From the NCBI GenBank assembly GCA_035399845.1, contig DAOPJV010000010.1:62001-126000 (forward strand): a stretch of 64,000 nucleotides of DNA, in the 5' to 3' direction. Below are positions 8,614 through 18,120 of the stretch, piece by piece. The translations under genes and the position numbers were made by a program. How positions within the stretch are numbered: position 1 is the stretch's first letter; the number at the start of each line of letters is the position of its first letter. This DNA is from ECT2AJA-110-A sp035399845. Lineage in GTDB: Bacteria > Planctomycetota > Phycisphaerae > UBA1845 > UTPLA1. The notes below the pieces were generated by a model, which was not told where the DNA came from, made no database searches, and saw only the letters and a program-made list of their open reading frames with translations.

Positions 8614-9030
8614 TCAGTCTCGTGGCGCATCGCCTTCGCGACGCATCGTCGTCTCGATGCTGATATCGAACGTCCCGCCGCCGAACAGATCGCCTGAGAT
8701 CGCGAAGCGATCCCACGGAAGCGTCACGCGAACACTGACGCTGCGATCGTCATAGTCGATTTCATTGACATTGGTTTCGAAGCTGTAGCCGTCGTAGCCG
8801 GCGTTTGTCATGACGCGGTCGATCGCGGCGCGAACGTCGCTCGTGTCGCCGTGCTGCCGGGCGGCGGCGCGGGCGCCTTCCCTCGCCGCGATGGCGACGG
8901 ACTGACGGGCCATCAGCATCAGGCTGAACTCCGAGACGCCGAGGACGAACATCAGTGCGACGGGCATGATGACCGCCGTCTCCACAACCGCCACACCGCG
9001 TCGCTGGAATCGGTTTCGCGTTCGAATCAT
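8614..9030 (-). CDS. TadE/TadG-like pseudopilin-type membrane protein
   Basis: A 138-residue protein with the TadE pattern: a short basic N-terminus, then RRGVAVVETAVIMPVALM with Glu in the hydrophobic helix, followed by QSVAIAAREGARAAARQ, a characteristic helical continuation. The rest is an external beta-rich domain. TadE-like proteins are minor pilins of Flp/Tad systems, but no other tad gene is nearby. It ends at the terminator at 8503-8533. Confidence 0.75.
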   Translation of the reverse strand: MIRTRNRFQRRGVAVVETAVIMPVALMFVLGVSEFSLMLMARQSVAIAAREGARAAARQHGDTSDVRAAIDRVMTNAGYDGYSFETNVNEIDYDDRSVSVRVTLPWDRFAISGDLFGGGTFDISIETTMRREGDAPRD

Positions 9031-9247
9031 CGTGTCCTGCCCTCACTGCGTTTCTGGTTCGCTTCGCTCCACTTGCGTTGCGTAAGGGGAGAGTGATGCA
9101 ATCGCGGCGCCAGTCGCGTGCGCCCGGTAACGCCCTGCGTTTGCTGCGTGAAACAGCGATCTGTCAGAGTCGTCCGCGAATCGATGTTGCGAAATCCCCT
9201 CAAACGCCATGCTCGCGACACACGTGATGTCATTTCACAACACACGC

Positions 9248-9276
9248 TTGAGAACGCGCCTCGTCGCGCCTACACT
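9248..9276 (+). promoter_or_regulatory. sigma-70-type promoter of the CocE-like hydrolase gene
   Basis: -35 TTGAGA (9248-9253), 17-nt spacer, -10 TACACT (9271-9276), 30 nt before the start codon. Confidence 0.55.
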
Positions 9277-9306
9277 CCGCGACTCGGACCGATAACGGAG
9301 CTCTTG

Positions 9307-11304
9307 ATGAACGTCACGCGTCGTATTCCATGGGCGGGAGGAGTCTTCATTGTCTGCGTGGTCGCGCTGTCTGCGGCCATTGGCTGCGCGGATCGCGGGA
9401 CGGCGATGGCGACCGACGCGTCCGACGCGTCCGGCGCGCAGGGCGCTCAGACGGCGGCGTCGGCCTCCGGCGCCGTTGCGGCGGAGGCGCCGAACGCTGT
9501 CCAGGCGACGTACGAGAAGCGCGAATATCGCATCGTCATGCGTGACGGCGTTGCCCTGCATACCGCCGTGTACTCACCACGAGACATGAGCAGGCCGTAT
9601 CCCATCCTCATGCGTCGCACGCCCTACAGTTGCCGTCCCTACGGTGAGCGCGAGTATCCGTCGACGCTGGGAGATAACCCCGACCTGATGAAGGACGGTT
9701 ACATCTACGTCTTTCAGGATGTTCGCGGCTGCTACATGTCCGAGGGCGAGTTCGTCAACATGCGGCCGCACCTGTCGGCGAAGCACTCGCCGAAGGACAT
9801 CGACGAGAGCACGGACACTTACGACACGATCGACTGGCTCATCAGGAATGTCCCGAACAACAATGGCCGCGTTGGAATGTGGGGGATCTCCTACCCCGGC
9901 TTCTACTGCGCCGCCGGCATGATCGACGCGCATCCGGCCCTCAAGGCCGTGTCGCCGCAGGCGCCCATCGCCGACTGGTGGTACGACGACTTTCATCATC
10001 ACGGCGCCTTCCTGCTGGCGCCGGCGTTTCCGTTCATGGCCGCATTCGGTCGTCCGCGTGAAGGTCCGAACCAGCGCCGCTGGGAGCGATTCGAATTCCC
10101 GACGCCGGACGGCTACGCATTTTACATGGGCATGGGGCCGCTCTCGAACGCCAACGAGAAGTACCTGCACGGCGGCATTCCCTTCTGGAATGACATGGCC
10201 GCACATCCCGACTACGACACGTTCTGGCAGGCGCGCAATATTGTTCCGCATCTGAATCGTGTCTCGCCGGCAGTGATGACCGTCGGCGGCTGGTACGACG
10301 CGGAAGATCTCTACGGACCGCTGAAGATCTACGAGTCCGTCGAGTCGAAGAACCCGGGCATCTTCAACGTGCTCGTCATGGGGCCCTGGGTGCACGGCGG
10401 CTGGGCGCGGACGAAGGGGGATCGCCTGGGGAACATCGAGTTCGGCGCCGCGACCAGCGACTTCTATCGCGAGCAGCTGGAAGACGCCTTCTTCAGGCAT
10501 TTCCTCAAAGGCGATGTCTCCATCGATATCCCCGAGGCGAGCGTCTTCGAGACGGGCGTCAATCAGTGGCGATCGTTCGACGCATGGCCGCCCAGTCGCC
10601 TGGCGAAGAAGTCACTCTACCTGGCGGCGGACGGCGGTCTCACCTTTGACGCGCCCGGCGCGACGGCCCCGGACGCCTGCGATACATTCGTCAGTGATCC
10701 CGCCAGGCCCGTGCCCTATACCGAGGCGATCGTGACGGGAATGACGACGGAGTTCATGACGGACGATCAGCGTTTCGCCGCCCGTCGACCGGATGTCCTC
10801 GTGTATCAGACGCAGCCGCTGACGGCGCCGCTGACGATCGCGGGTCCAGTTGTTGCGGATCTCTGGGTATCGACATCGCAGTCGGACGCGGACTGGGTCG
10901 TGAAGCTCATCGATGTGCTGCCGCCCGAGACGCCGACGTCCGGTGATATCGGAAGCCGTGACTGGCCGCGCGATCGCGCCCTGGGCGACTATCAGCGGCT
11001 CGTTCGCGCCGATGTCTTCCGAGGTCGCTATCGCAACGATCGCGCCCGGCCCGAGCCGTTTTCACCGGGGGAGCCGGCCGAGGTGCGCTTCGAAATGCCC
11101 GATGTCCTGCACACCTTTCAGCCGGGCCATCGCGTGATGGTGCAGATTCAGAGCACCTGGTTTCCCCTCGTCGATCGAAATCCGCAGCGGTATGTGCCGA
11201 ACATTTTCGAAGCAAAAAACTCCGATTTTGTTTCAGCGAACCACCGCGTTTTTCGGAACACGACGCGCCAAAGTCGGCTTGAAGTCGGCGTATTGGCCGA
11301 ATAG
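9307..11304 (+). CDS. CocE/NonD family hydrolase, lipoprotein (X-Pro dipeptidyl-peptidase S15 type)
   Basis: Alpha/beta hydrolase of 665 residues related to cocaine esterase, glutaryl-7-ACA acylase and X-Pro dipeptidyl peptidase. The signal sequence ends in SAAIGC, a lipobox with Cys27. MRDGVALHTAVYSP opens the catalytic domain; GMWGISYPGF contains the nucleophile Ser; FQDVRGCYMSEGEF is a strongly conserved family block. The C-terminal third is the beta-jelly-roll (PEPX-C) domain. ATG 9307 is chosen because it begins the signal peptide and follows ACGGAG; the open frame upstream lacks such features. Likely acts on peptides or esters in the periplasm; the actual substrate cannot be read from sequence. 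Confidence 0.85.
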   Translation: MNVTRRIPWAGGVFIVCVVALSAAIGCADRGTAMATDASDASGAQGAQTAASASGAVAAEAPNAVQATYEKREYRIVMRDGVALHTAVYSPRDMSRPYPILMRRTPYSCRPYGEREYPSTLGDNPDLMKDGYIYVFQDVRGCYMSEGEFVNMRPHLSAKHSPKDIDESTDTYDTIDWLIRNVPNNNGRVGMWGISYPGFYCAAGMIDAHPALKAVSPQAPIADWWYDDFHHHGAFLLAPAFPFMAAFGRPREGPNQRRWERFEFPTPDGYAFYMGMGPLSNANEKYLHGGIPFWNDMAAHPDYDTFWQARNIVPHLNRVSPAVMTVGGWYDAEDLYGPLKIYESVESKNPGIFNVLVMGPWVHGGWARTKGDRLGNIEFGAATSDFYREQLEDAFFRHFLKGDVSIDIPEASVFETGVNQWRSFDAWPPSRLAKKSLYLAADGGLTFDAPGATAPDACDTFVSDPARPVPYTEAIVTGMTTEFMTDDQRFAARRPDVLVYQTQPLTAPLTIAGPVVADLWVSTSQSDADWVVKLIDVLPPETPTSGDIGSRDWPRDRALGDYQRLVRADVFRGRYRNDRARPEPFSPGEPAEVRFEMPDVLHTFQPGHRVMVQIQSTWFPLVDRNPQRYVPNIFEAKNSDFVSANHRVFRNTTRQSRLEVGVLAE

Positions 11305-11354
11305 GCCGCCTGTGTGCGTGTGGCGCGCCCGACGAATCCCAGAAAGTCAAGCCG

Positions 11355-11370
11355 ATTTTGCATGCAAAAT
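11355..11370. promoter_or_regulatory. 16-bp perfect palindrome upstream of rpoN
   Basis: ATTTTGCATGCAAAAT is a perfect AT-rich palindrome in GC-rich DNA, about 48 nt before a consensus -10 TATAAT (11418-11423). A regulator-binding site is plausible. Confidence 0.35.
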
Positions 11371-11518
11371 TCATGCCGCAATCCGGTCCAGTCACATGGT
11401 CCGCACGTAGTTGATTGTATAATTGGCTCGTCGGCCGCAAGGACCGATGAACTACGGATCGGTTTGAACGCTGTTGCAGGCGCGATAACCTCGGTTGGGA
11501 AGGAGTCACGCACAAGCC

Positions 11519-13069
11519 ATGTCTCAGTATCTCTCCATGGTGCCAAGCCAACAGATGCGGCTGGAGCAGCGGCTGACGCCGCAGCTCATTCAGTCCATGG
11601 AGATCCTTCAGCTCCCGCTGTTGGCGCTGGAGGCCCGCATTCAGGAAGAGATGGCGGCGAATCCCGTTCTCGAGGAGCTCGGTCCCAACGGCGACATGGA
11701 CGACGTCTCGCCGACGGAGGCGACGGCCACAACCCAGGAAGATCAGGCGGACGCCGACAGTTTCGATCGACTCGATGAGATGTCCCGCGACCTGGAATTC
11801 GATCCCGGCGATCTCGCCTACGGGTCCGGTCGCTCCTACGACGGTGAGCGCGACGCCAAGCTTGACGCGATGGCCAATACGGCCAGTCGGGGTGAGAACC
11901 TCAAGGACAGCCTGCTCTCTCAATGGCATCTGCTTGAGATGGCGCCGGACGTCTCGGACGCCGGCGAGGCGATCATCGACTGGATGGACGAGGACGGCTA
12001 TCTCCGCCGCGAGGCCGAGGTGCATCCGCGAGCCGGCGAAAACGGAAAAGACGCGCCCGGCGAACAACGCCCGCTCATCATCAAGCGAACCAGCAGCGAC
12101 GCGGATCGCCTGATGGAAGAGATCGCGCTGTCGCGCACACCGCCGCTCGATCGGCGCACGCTCGACGAAGCGCTGGCCCTCGTCCACACGCTGGAGCCGA
12201 TCGGTGTCGGCGCCCGCGACCTGGCCGAATGCCTGCTCGTGCAGCTTCACGCCCGCGGGGATTTCGATCCGTTCCATGAGACGCTCGTTCGCGATCATCT
12301 CGTCGAACTGGGCCGCAACCAGTTCCCGCAGGTCGCCCGCAAGACGGGGCGATCGATCGAAGACATCAAGGACGCGCTGAAGATCATCGGTCGGCTTCAG
12401 CATCATCCGGGGCTGCTCGTTGGGCAGGCCGACCTGCCGCGCATCAGCCCGGACGTCATGATCGAGAACGACGAGGACGGCGACGGCTATACCGTTCGCC
12501 TGACGCGCGGCAACATGCCGCGGCTCCGAATTTCGACGCAGTACAAGCGCATGCTCAAGGATCGCACGCAGGACAAGGCGGCCCGCGACTTTCTCCGCAA
12601 TCGCGTGGAGGCGGCCGGCGCCCTGATCGACGCGATTCACTATCGCCGCGAGCGCATGCTCGAGCTGGCGAAGCTCGTCGTCGAGCGGCAGCGCGAGTTC
12701 TTCGACTACGGACCGCAGTTCCTGAAGGTGCTTCGCATGAGCGACGTCGCCGAGGAATTCGGCTGCGATCCCTCGACGATCAGCCGAACGGTCGACGGAA
12801 AATACGTCCAGAGTCCTCGCGGTATCCATCCGCTCCGCATGTTCTTCACGGGCGGCATGACGGATGAGAGCGGCGAAAGCGTCAGCTGGGACAGCATCAA
12901 GGCGAAGATGAAGCAGGTCATCGACGCCGAAGACAAGAACAAGCCCCTCAGCGATGACGAGATCGCGGCGCGGCTCAGCGAAGGCGGCACACCCGTCGCC
13001 CGCCGCACGGTCGCCAAGTACCGCAGCCAGCTGAACATCCCGCCGGCGCGACAGCGCCGGGAATTCTGA
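11519..13069 (+). CDS. rpoN: RNA polymerase sigma-54 factor
   Basis: Sigma-54 of 516 residues, within the usual size. The N-terminal activator-interacting region has Gln/Leu-rich RLTPQLIQSMEILQLP. The core-binding region follows, with HTH-like VAEEFGCDPSTISR near residue 420, then the C-terminal RpoN box ARRTVAKYRSQLNI. An acidic/basic linker around residues 160-190 is longer than in E. coli. AAGGAG lies upstream of ATG 11519, and a perfect -10 TATAAT at 11418-11423 with a poor -35 probably drives it. Sigma-54 needs AAA+ activators; none is in the window. Confidence 0.95.
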   Translation: MSQYLSMVPSQQMRLEQRLTPQLIQSMEILQLPLLALEARIQEEMAANPVLEELGPNGDMDDVSPTEATATTQEDQADADSFDRLDEMSRDLEFDPGDLAYGSGRSYDGERDAKLDAMANTASRGENLKDSLLSQWHLLEMAPDVSDAGEAIIDWMDEDGYLRREAEVHPRAGENGKDAPGEQRPLIIKRTSSDADRLMEEIALSRTPPLDRRTLDEALALVHTLEPIGVGARDLAECLLVQLHARGDFDPFHETLVRDHLVELGRNQFPQVARKTGRSIEDIKDALKIIGRLQHHPGLLVGQADLPRISPDVMIENDEDGDGYTVRLTRGNMPRLRISTQYKRMLKDRTQDKAARDFLRNRVEAAGALIDAIHYRRERMLELAKLVVERQREFFDYGPQFLKVLRMSDVAEEFGCDPSTISRTVDGKYVQSPRGIHPLRMFFTGGMTDESGESVSWDSIKAKMKQVIDAEDKNKPLSDDEIAARLSEGGTPVARRTVAKYRSQLNIPPARQRREF

Positions 13070-13196
13070 TTGCGCCAATTCACACCAGATCCGCGATCGC
13101 CGATTTGAGCCGGCGCCGCAACGCGTCTCGCCGCATCTGACGCGCGCCGCGATGTCGTCCGCCCCATCGACAATCTCGCTAAAGCGCCATTCGCCG

Positions 13197-13213
13197 TTGG
13201 ATAAATAATCCAA
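13197..13213. promoter_or_regulatory. inverted repeat in the rpoN/dehydrogenase gap
   Basis: TTGGAT-AAATA-ATCCAA, a perfect 6-bp dyad in an AT-rich pocket about 150 nt before the next gene; possible operator. Confidence 0.3.
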
Positions 13214-13360
13214 ATCCGCGACACGGGTAACACTTCGACTGATTTCTGATGCGCCGAGCGGCGCGATCCGGTAGGCTCGGTCTTCACTGTCGGCTGCAAC
13301 CGACGTCGTTGGGGGAAGCCTCACCAGGTCAGAACTCACTCTGAGAAAGGTCCCGCGCAG

Positions 13361-15553
13361 ATGCGTCGACGAATCCTTCCGGCGTTGGTCCTTATGTTCA
13401 GCGCGTCATCGCCCGGTGTTGCACAGGTCATCAATCTCGGCGTGGTTCCTCAGGGACCGCCGTCGCACGCGGTCCGCGCCGCGCCCTTCGGGTCGATTCC
13501 GTCGGCCGATCGCATGAGCTACCTGCATCACGCCGGCGATGGGTCCGGACGCGTCTACCTGTCGACGCAGAACGGACAGGTCTGGGTCTTCGACGTCGAT
13601 GGCAATCGTGACGCGACGCCGTTCATCGATCTGCCGAGCGCGCTGCCGGGGCGGTTTCGTTACGTCGACATCGGCGCCAACGGTCTGCGCGGGTTCGCCT
13701 TCCATCCGGACTACGCGACGCCCGGAGCGCCGGGGTACGGCGTCTTCTACACATCACACTCGGAGCATTTTCAGTCCGACGGACCAAACGGGGCGGACTA
13801 CGCGCTCGATCCGAACTGGATCATCAACGACGGCCGGCCGGACAGCCGCAATGATTCCGTCGTCGCCGAGTGGCGACTCGATCCGAATACGGGGCGCATC
13901 GATCCCGCGTCCTATCGTTCGATCTTCCGCGCGGAACAGCCCTTCTTCGATCATCCGATCGGGCAGATCGCCTTCAATCCCGTCGCGACACCGGGCGACG
14001 CGGATTTTGGCAATCTCTACATCTCCTTCGGCGATGGCGGCGGCATCTGGTCGGGCATCGGCGATTTCAATCGCAACCTGACGGGACAGGACAGATCGAA
14101 TGTCGCCGCTTCCATGATTCGTATTCACATGACGCCTGATGGACCGCAGCGCTATGACGTGCCCTCGGACAATCCGTTCCTTGCCGACAGCGGCGCCGCG
14201 CCGGAGTTGTTCGCCTATGGCTTCCGGCATCCGCAGACGATGAGCTTCGATACGGCGACGGGCAAGCTGCTGGCCGGCGAGATCGGCGAAAACAACTTTG
14301 AGCAGATCGAGCTCGTCGAGGCGGGAAAGAACTACGGCTGGGGCATTTGCGAAGGAACCTATCGATTCCGTGACGCCGACCTGCCGCCCGACGGTTCACG
14401 CGACGACAACGCCCTGGAGCTCGTCCCTCTTGCCGAGCGCGAGACCGACGCATTCACCTACCCCGTCGCGCAGTACGATCACATCAACGTCAACCCCTAC
14501 GGTGGCGACGCGATCTGCGCGGGGTTCGTCTATCACGGCACGACGATTCCGGCGCTGGCCAACCAGTTCCTCTTCGGCAACTTTTCGAACGACGACATTT
14601 TCTACGTGGACGCCGACAACCTGACGAATGACGAGCAGCCCGCGCTGTTCCATGAGCTGCCCTTCGTGGATGACGCCGGGCGCCCGACGAACCTGCAGAC
14701 GGTCCTCGGTTACCCGCGGCTCGACACGCGTTTCGGTCAGGACGAGGCGGGCGACGTGTACATCCTGAACAAGCGCAACGGCGTCGTGTACAAGCTGGAA
14801 CCCGCAATCGTTCCGCCGACGATCACGAGCCAGGCGCTGTACAGCGCTTCGCCATACGTTGGCGCCCGCGCCGTGGGGGGCGGCATCACCGTTGGATTCC
14901 GCTTCACACTGGGACCTCGCAACATGGTCGTGGACGCCCTTGGTGTCTGGGATTATCTGGGCGATGGACTCGATGTTGCGCACGACGTCGGACTGTGGGA
15001 CGAGACGGGGCAGCTCGTCGTCAGCGTTCAGATTCCGGCGGCGCAGGATGGCGTGCTGCTGGACTCGCATCGCTACGCGGGACTGCCCGACAGGATCACG
15101 CTGACAGGCGGCGAGACGTACACTGTCGCGGCGCATTACCCCGCAGGCGGCGATCCGTTCAACGACGCCTTCGATCCCGCCGGCAACGGGAGCTTTCAGC
15201 AGGTCGGCAGCGGAATCGCTCTCGTCCTCGGCAAAGGCGTCGCTTCGATTGATCTGAACGCTGTCGCGGGTGGAAACGCTTTGACCTATCCGACGCACAA
15301 CGGCGATGGACCCCTGGCGCGATGGATCGGCGGCAACCTGCACATCGTCGCATGCGCCATCGGAGACTGGAACTGCAACAATCTCATCGACATCGATGAC
15401 CTGGCGCAGCTGCTCTTCGCCCTGAGTGGCCCCAACGCGCCGCCAGCTCCCGCCGCCACGGCCGACGCCATGCTCGACGCGTTTGACTACGACAGCGACG
15501 GTGACATCGACATGCGCGACTTCGCCGAGTTTCAGCTGGACTTCGACGCCTAG
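13361..15553 (+). CDS. secreted PQQ-type glucose/sorbosone dehydrogenase with dockerin-like tail
   Basis: A 730-residue exported protein. After a signal peptide (SASSPGVAQ) comes a six-bladed beta-propeller of the soluble quinoprotein glucose/sorbosone dehydrogenase family (GLRGFAFHPDY, GFRHPQTMSFD, GEIGENNFEQIELV, GKNYGWGICEG). Residues ~490-650 look like a DUF4082-type beta-sandwich. The last ~60 residues hold two EF-hand-like dockerin motifs (GDWNCNNLIDIDDLAQLL and DSDGDIDMRDF), common for planctomycetal secreted enzymes. It probably oxidises extracellular sugars; PQQ dependence is inferred from the family. A cytochrome c gene follows 267 nt downstream. Confidence 0.8.
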   Translation: MRRRILPALVLMFSASSPGVAQVINLGVVPQGPPSHAVRAAPFGSIPSADRMSYLHHAGDGSGRVYLSTQNGQVWVFDVDGNRDATPFIDLPSALPGRFRYVDIGANGLRGFAFHPDYATPGAPGYGVFYTSHSEHFQSDGPNGADYALDPNWIINDGRPDSRNDSVVAEWRLDPNTGRIDPASYRSIFRAEQPFFDHPIGQIAFNPVATPGDADFGNLYISFGDGGGIWSGIGDFNRNLTGQDRSNVAASMIRIHMTPDGPQRYDVPSDNPFLADSGAAPELFAYGFRHPQTMSFDTATGKLLAGEIGENNFEQIELVEAGKNYGWGICEGTYRFRDADLPPDGSRDDNALELVPLAERETDAFTYPVAQYDHINVNPYGGDAICAGFVYHGTTIPALANQFLFGNFSNDDIFYVDADNLTNDEQPALFHELPFVDDAGRPTNLQTVLGYPRLDTRFGQDEAGDVYILNKRNGVVYKLEPAIVPPTITSQALYSASPYVGARAVGGGITVGFRFTLGPRNMVVDALGVWDYLGDGLDVAHDVGLWDETGQLVVSVQIPAAQDGVLLDSHRYAGLPDRITLTGGETYTVAAHYPAGGDPFNDAFDPAGNGSFQQVGSGIALVLGKGVASIDLNAVAGGNALTYPTHNGDGPLARWIGGNLHIVACAIGDWNCNNLIDIDDLAQLLFALSGPNAPPAPAATADAMLDAFDYDSDGDIDMRDFAEFQLDFDA

Positions 15554-15820
15554 GGGCGATTGGCGGCCTTGCGGCGCTCAACGACTCCACTCGGCTGCTC
15601 AGGCGCCGTCTATCCGGCGTGCGCGATCAACCGCAGTTCGTCGAGCGCGCGTTCCCATCAGCCAATGGCGTGTGTGTCTGTGAACACCCAGGCTGCAACG
15701 CCGTGGTCGCGCCGTGAGTGCAGAAGTTGCAGTCGACGGCGATGGAACTGCGTGACCTCTCGTGGATAAGATCAGCTGCAAGAGGTCGAAGGAGTGGAGA
15801 CGGATTCCACGGAGATCCCG

Positions 15821-16111
15821 ATGAAACGCACTCGCTCACGCGCGGTCCTTAGTCTGATGGTCATCGTCGCCGCGGCTGGGCTTTGGGGTTGCGGGACAAT
15901 GAGCATTCCCGTGCCGACAGACAACGCGGCGGCGCTGGCGGGAGAGACGGTCTTCGCCGATCAATGCGCCCGCTGCCACTCGGCCCGCTCTGTCAGTGGT
16001 TTCGCCGGCCAGCTTCCCAACAATCTCGGCGCGCTCGACAGCCGAATGAACGGCATCACGCTGAGTGACGAGGAGCTGTCGAATCTGAACGCGTACCTGG
16101 CGACGCAGTAG
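15821..16111 (+). CDS. small lipoprotein cytochrome c
   Basis: A 96-residue monohaem cytochrome c. The signal peptide ends in GLWGC (lipobox). CARCH is the haem site and the Met in SRMNGITLSDEEL, about 50 residues later, is the likely axial ligand, as in class I cytochromes. ATG 15821 follows GGAG at 6 nt; the frame also opens at GTG 15794. It may accept electrons from the neighbouring quinoprotein-like dehydrogenase. Confidence 0.85.
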   Translation: MKRTRSRAVLSLMVIVAAAGLWGCGTMSIPVPTDNAAALAGETVFADQCARCHSARSVSGFAGQLPNNLGALDSRMNGITLSDEELSNLNAYLATQ

Positions 16112-16193
16112 CCCGGCCGCCAGGCGTGTCCGTGATCTGTATCTGCAACGGCGCTGACGGACCCGGGCGTCGCTCAATACCATCGCGCGAAAT

Positions 16194-17333
16194 TCAGCGC
16201 CGAATCATCTCAGCGGCCAGTTCGCCCAGTTCCGCCGCCGCCGTCAGTTTCTGAGGCGTCGCCGTCAGGTTGGCCAGGCAGATGATCGTGAGGTCCTGCT
16301 CCGGCAGATAACCGGCGAAGGTGGAGAAGCCGGGCACATCGCCCGTGCTGCCGACGACACCGTCACGCCGCGCAATGTGGAAGCCGTAATCGAGCCCATA
16401 GCCCGTATCCAACCACCTGAAGAGCGCTTTGCGGCCGGCGGGCCCGACGAGTTCGCCGCGCGCCGCGGCGCGGGTGAACTTCGCAAGGTCGTCGAGCGTG
16501 CTGTACATGTCACCGGCGGCGCCCCAGCAGCTTCCGCTCCAGTCCGTCGCGTCGAACCAGAAGTCGCCGTATCGAACAAGGTTGTCCCTCTGGCCGAATC
16601 GATAGCCGCGCGGTGTCGGCGCCGGTACCTGGCTGTTGACGGGATAACCCGTCTGAGTGAGTTGTAAGGGGCGAATGATTCGCTCGTCGACGACGACATG
16701 CCACGGCTTTCCCGTGACGGCCTGGATGACTTCGCCGAGCAGGATCGTGTTGGTGTTGGCGTACATCCAACGGGCGCCGGGCGGAAAGAGCGTGTCCATC
16801 TTCCATGCGTAGGCGAGCGTTTCGGCGTGCGTCCATTGATGGGAGGGATTCGCCTGGATCGCCTTCTGGTACTCGGGATTCGCGATGACGCGCGGAAGTC
16901 CGCTCGTGTGGTTTCCGAGCATCGCAATCGTGATGTTCTCTCCGTTCGGAACGACGCCGGGCAGATACCTTGAGACGGGCGCGTCGAGATCAATCCGGCT
17001 CTCGTCCGCGAGTTGCAGGATGACATGGCCGACGAAGAGCTTTGTGACGCTGGCGATGCGGAAGTGGTCGTCGCGGCGAATGGGACGCGTGTGCGCCTCA
17101 TCCGCGAATCCCAGCGGCATGTAAAGCGCCGGTTCGCGTTCGGCGCCGCGATAGATCGCGAACAGGGCCCCGGGCGTCTGAAGCGTTTCGAATCGCATGG
17201 CGACCTGCGTTCGGATTCGATCGAACGGTGGAGCCGTTCGCTCATTCGGCGACGGATGCGCCTGAGAACACGCAGTCGCCGCAATCACGACAACCATGAA
17301 CGCGGACACAGTGCGAAATGGCTGGCGTATCAT
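16194..17333 (-). CDS. class C beta-lactamase-like serine hydrolase, lipoprotein
   Basis: A 379-residue penicillin-binding-protein-like hydrolase (beta-lactamase/D-Ala-D-Ala carboxypeptidase/esterase family). The signal peptide ends in IAATAC (lipobox). SVTK holds the catalytic Ser and Lys, YANTN is the Tyr motif, and GSTGDVPGF is the third box in place of KTG, which suggests an esterase or peptidase rather than a true lactamase. ATG 17333 follows AGGA at good spacing; the upstream extension is Arg-rich. It lies 23 nt downstream of a PEP-CTERM gene and may be cotranscribed with it. Confidence 0.8.
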   Translation of the reverse strand: MIRQPFRTVSAFMVVVIAATACSQAHPSPNERTAPPFDRIRTQVAMRFETLQTPGALFAIYRGAEREPALYMPLGFADEAHTRPIRRDDHFRIASVTKLFVGHVILQLADESRIDLDAPVSRYLPGVVPNGENITIAMLGNHTSGLPRVIANPEYQKAIQANPSHQWTHAETLAYAWKMDTLFPPGARWMYANTNTILLGEVIQAVTGKPWHVVVDERIIRPLQLTQTGYPVNSQVPAPTPRGYRFGQRDNLVRYGDFWFDATDWSGSCWGAAGDMYSTLDDLAKFTRAAARGELVGPAGRKALFRWLDTGYGLDYGFHIARRDGVVGSTGDVPGFSTFAGYLPEQDLTIICLANLTATPQKLTAAAELGELAAEMIRR

Positions 17334-17356
17334 GTTTCGTTCCTGTGAAAAGGGGG

Positions 17357-18052
17357 CTATCGATTGCGTCGTCGTCGAAGCAGCGCCACGCCGGCGGCGC
17401 CAAGCAGTGCGAAGGTCGCCGGTTCCGGGACGGTATTCAGGGCGCCCGAGAAATCCCACTCGACGGGCGGAAATCCGGCGTCGCCCGTTGCGCTACCCGC
17501 GAACTGATCGCCCGTGATGCTGAATACGCCGCTGGCGGAGACGGCGCCACCGAAGGCTGTCACGGAGATGGCGCTGGTGAGGTTGATGGCGACCGGCTGG
17601 CCGCCGATCAGTTCGACGCTGCCGCTGAAGGTGTCGACCGTCGTCGTGATGTCTGTGAATCGGGCGTAGTTGATGTGAGAGGCGTCATCCGGGTCGGCGC
17701 CGATGCCAAGCACGACGTCGGTGATCGGCGCCGTTCCGGTTCCGCCCATGAGCCCCGCGTCGTCGAAGACAACGTGTCCAAGTCGGAAGTCGTCATCATT
17801 CGGGAATCCATCGAAGGCGGGATTGCCGAACGTAATCGCCGGGTTGCTGATCGCGTGAAACCGCTGAAGGTGCTCGTTGGGGGCGGGTTCGCGAAGATCG
17901 ATCTGAAAGAACGCGTCTGAGTTGTACTCGTAATACGCGCTGTCACCATCGGCGGTCCCGTGCAGGCTCACGATGCCGGCGTGGAGCACTGTCGATGATG
18001 CGAGTATCGCCGCCGCGAAGGCGATCGCGGATTTCGAGAATTCGGGTTTCAT
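17357..18052 (-). CDS. PEP-CTERM sorting domain protein
   Basis: A 231-residue secreted protein with an N-terminal signal peptide and a C-terminal PEP-CTERM tripartite tail: VPEPATFALLGAAGVALL followed by RRRRNR. Proteins with this tail are processed by exosortase and released or anchored at the surface. The mature domain is a beta-rich, Asp/Gly-rich fold with no recognised activity. GGAGG precedes ATG 18052. No exosortase is in the window. Confidence 0.85.
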   Translation of the reverse strand: MKPEFSKSAIAFAAAILASSTVLHAGIVSLHGTADGDSAYYEYNSDAFFQIDLREPAPNEHLQRFHAISNPAITFGNPAFDGFPNDDDFRLGHVVFDDAGLMGGTGTAPITDVVLGIGADPDDASHINYARFTDITTTVDTFSGSVELIGGQPVAINLTSAISVTAFGGAVSASGVFSITGDQFAGSATGDAGFPPVEWDFSGALNTVPEPATFALLGAAGVALLRRRRNR

Positions 18053-18120
18053 CTTTTTCCTCCGATGGAACTGGCGTGTGGGTGACCGGCGCTCTCGGCC
18101 GGACAAACTACGTAGAAGTA

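Noticed and set aside
10907..13339. An 810-residue minus-strand frame across rpoN
   Set aside because: It is antisense to a certain sigma-54 gene and reads as Arg/Ala-rich sequence without domains; a GC-rich shadow.
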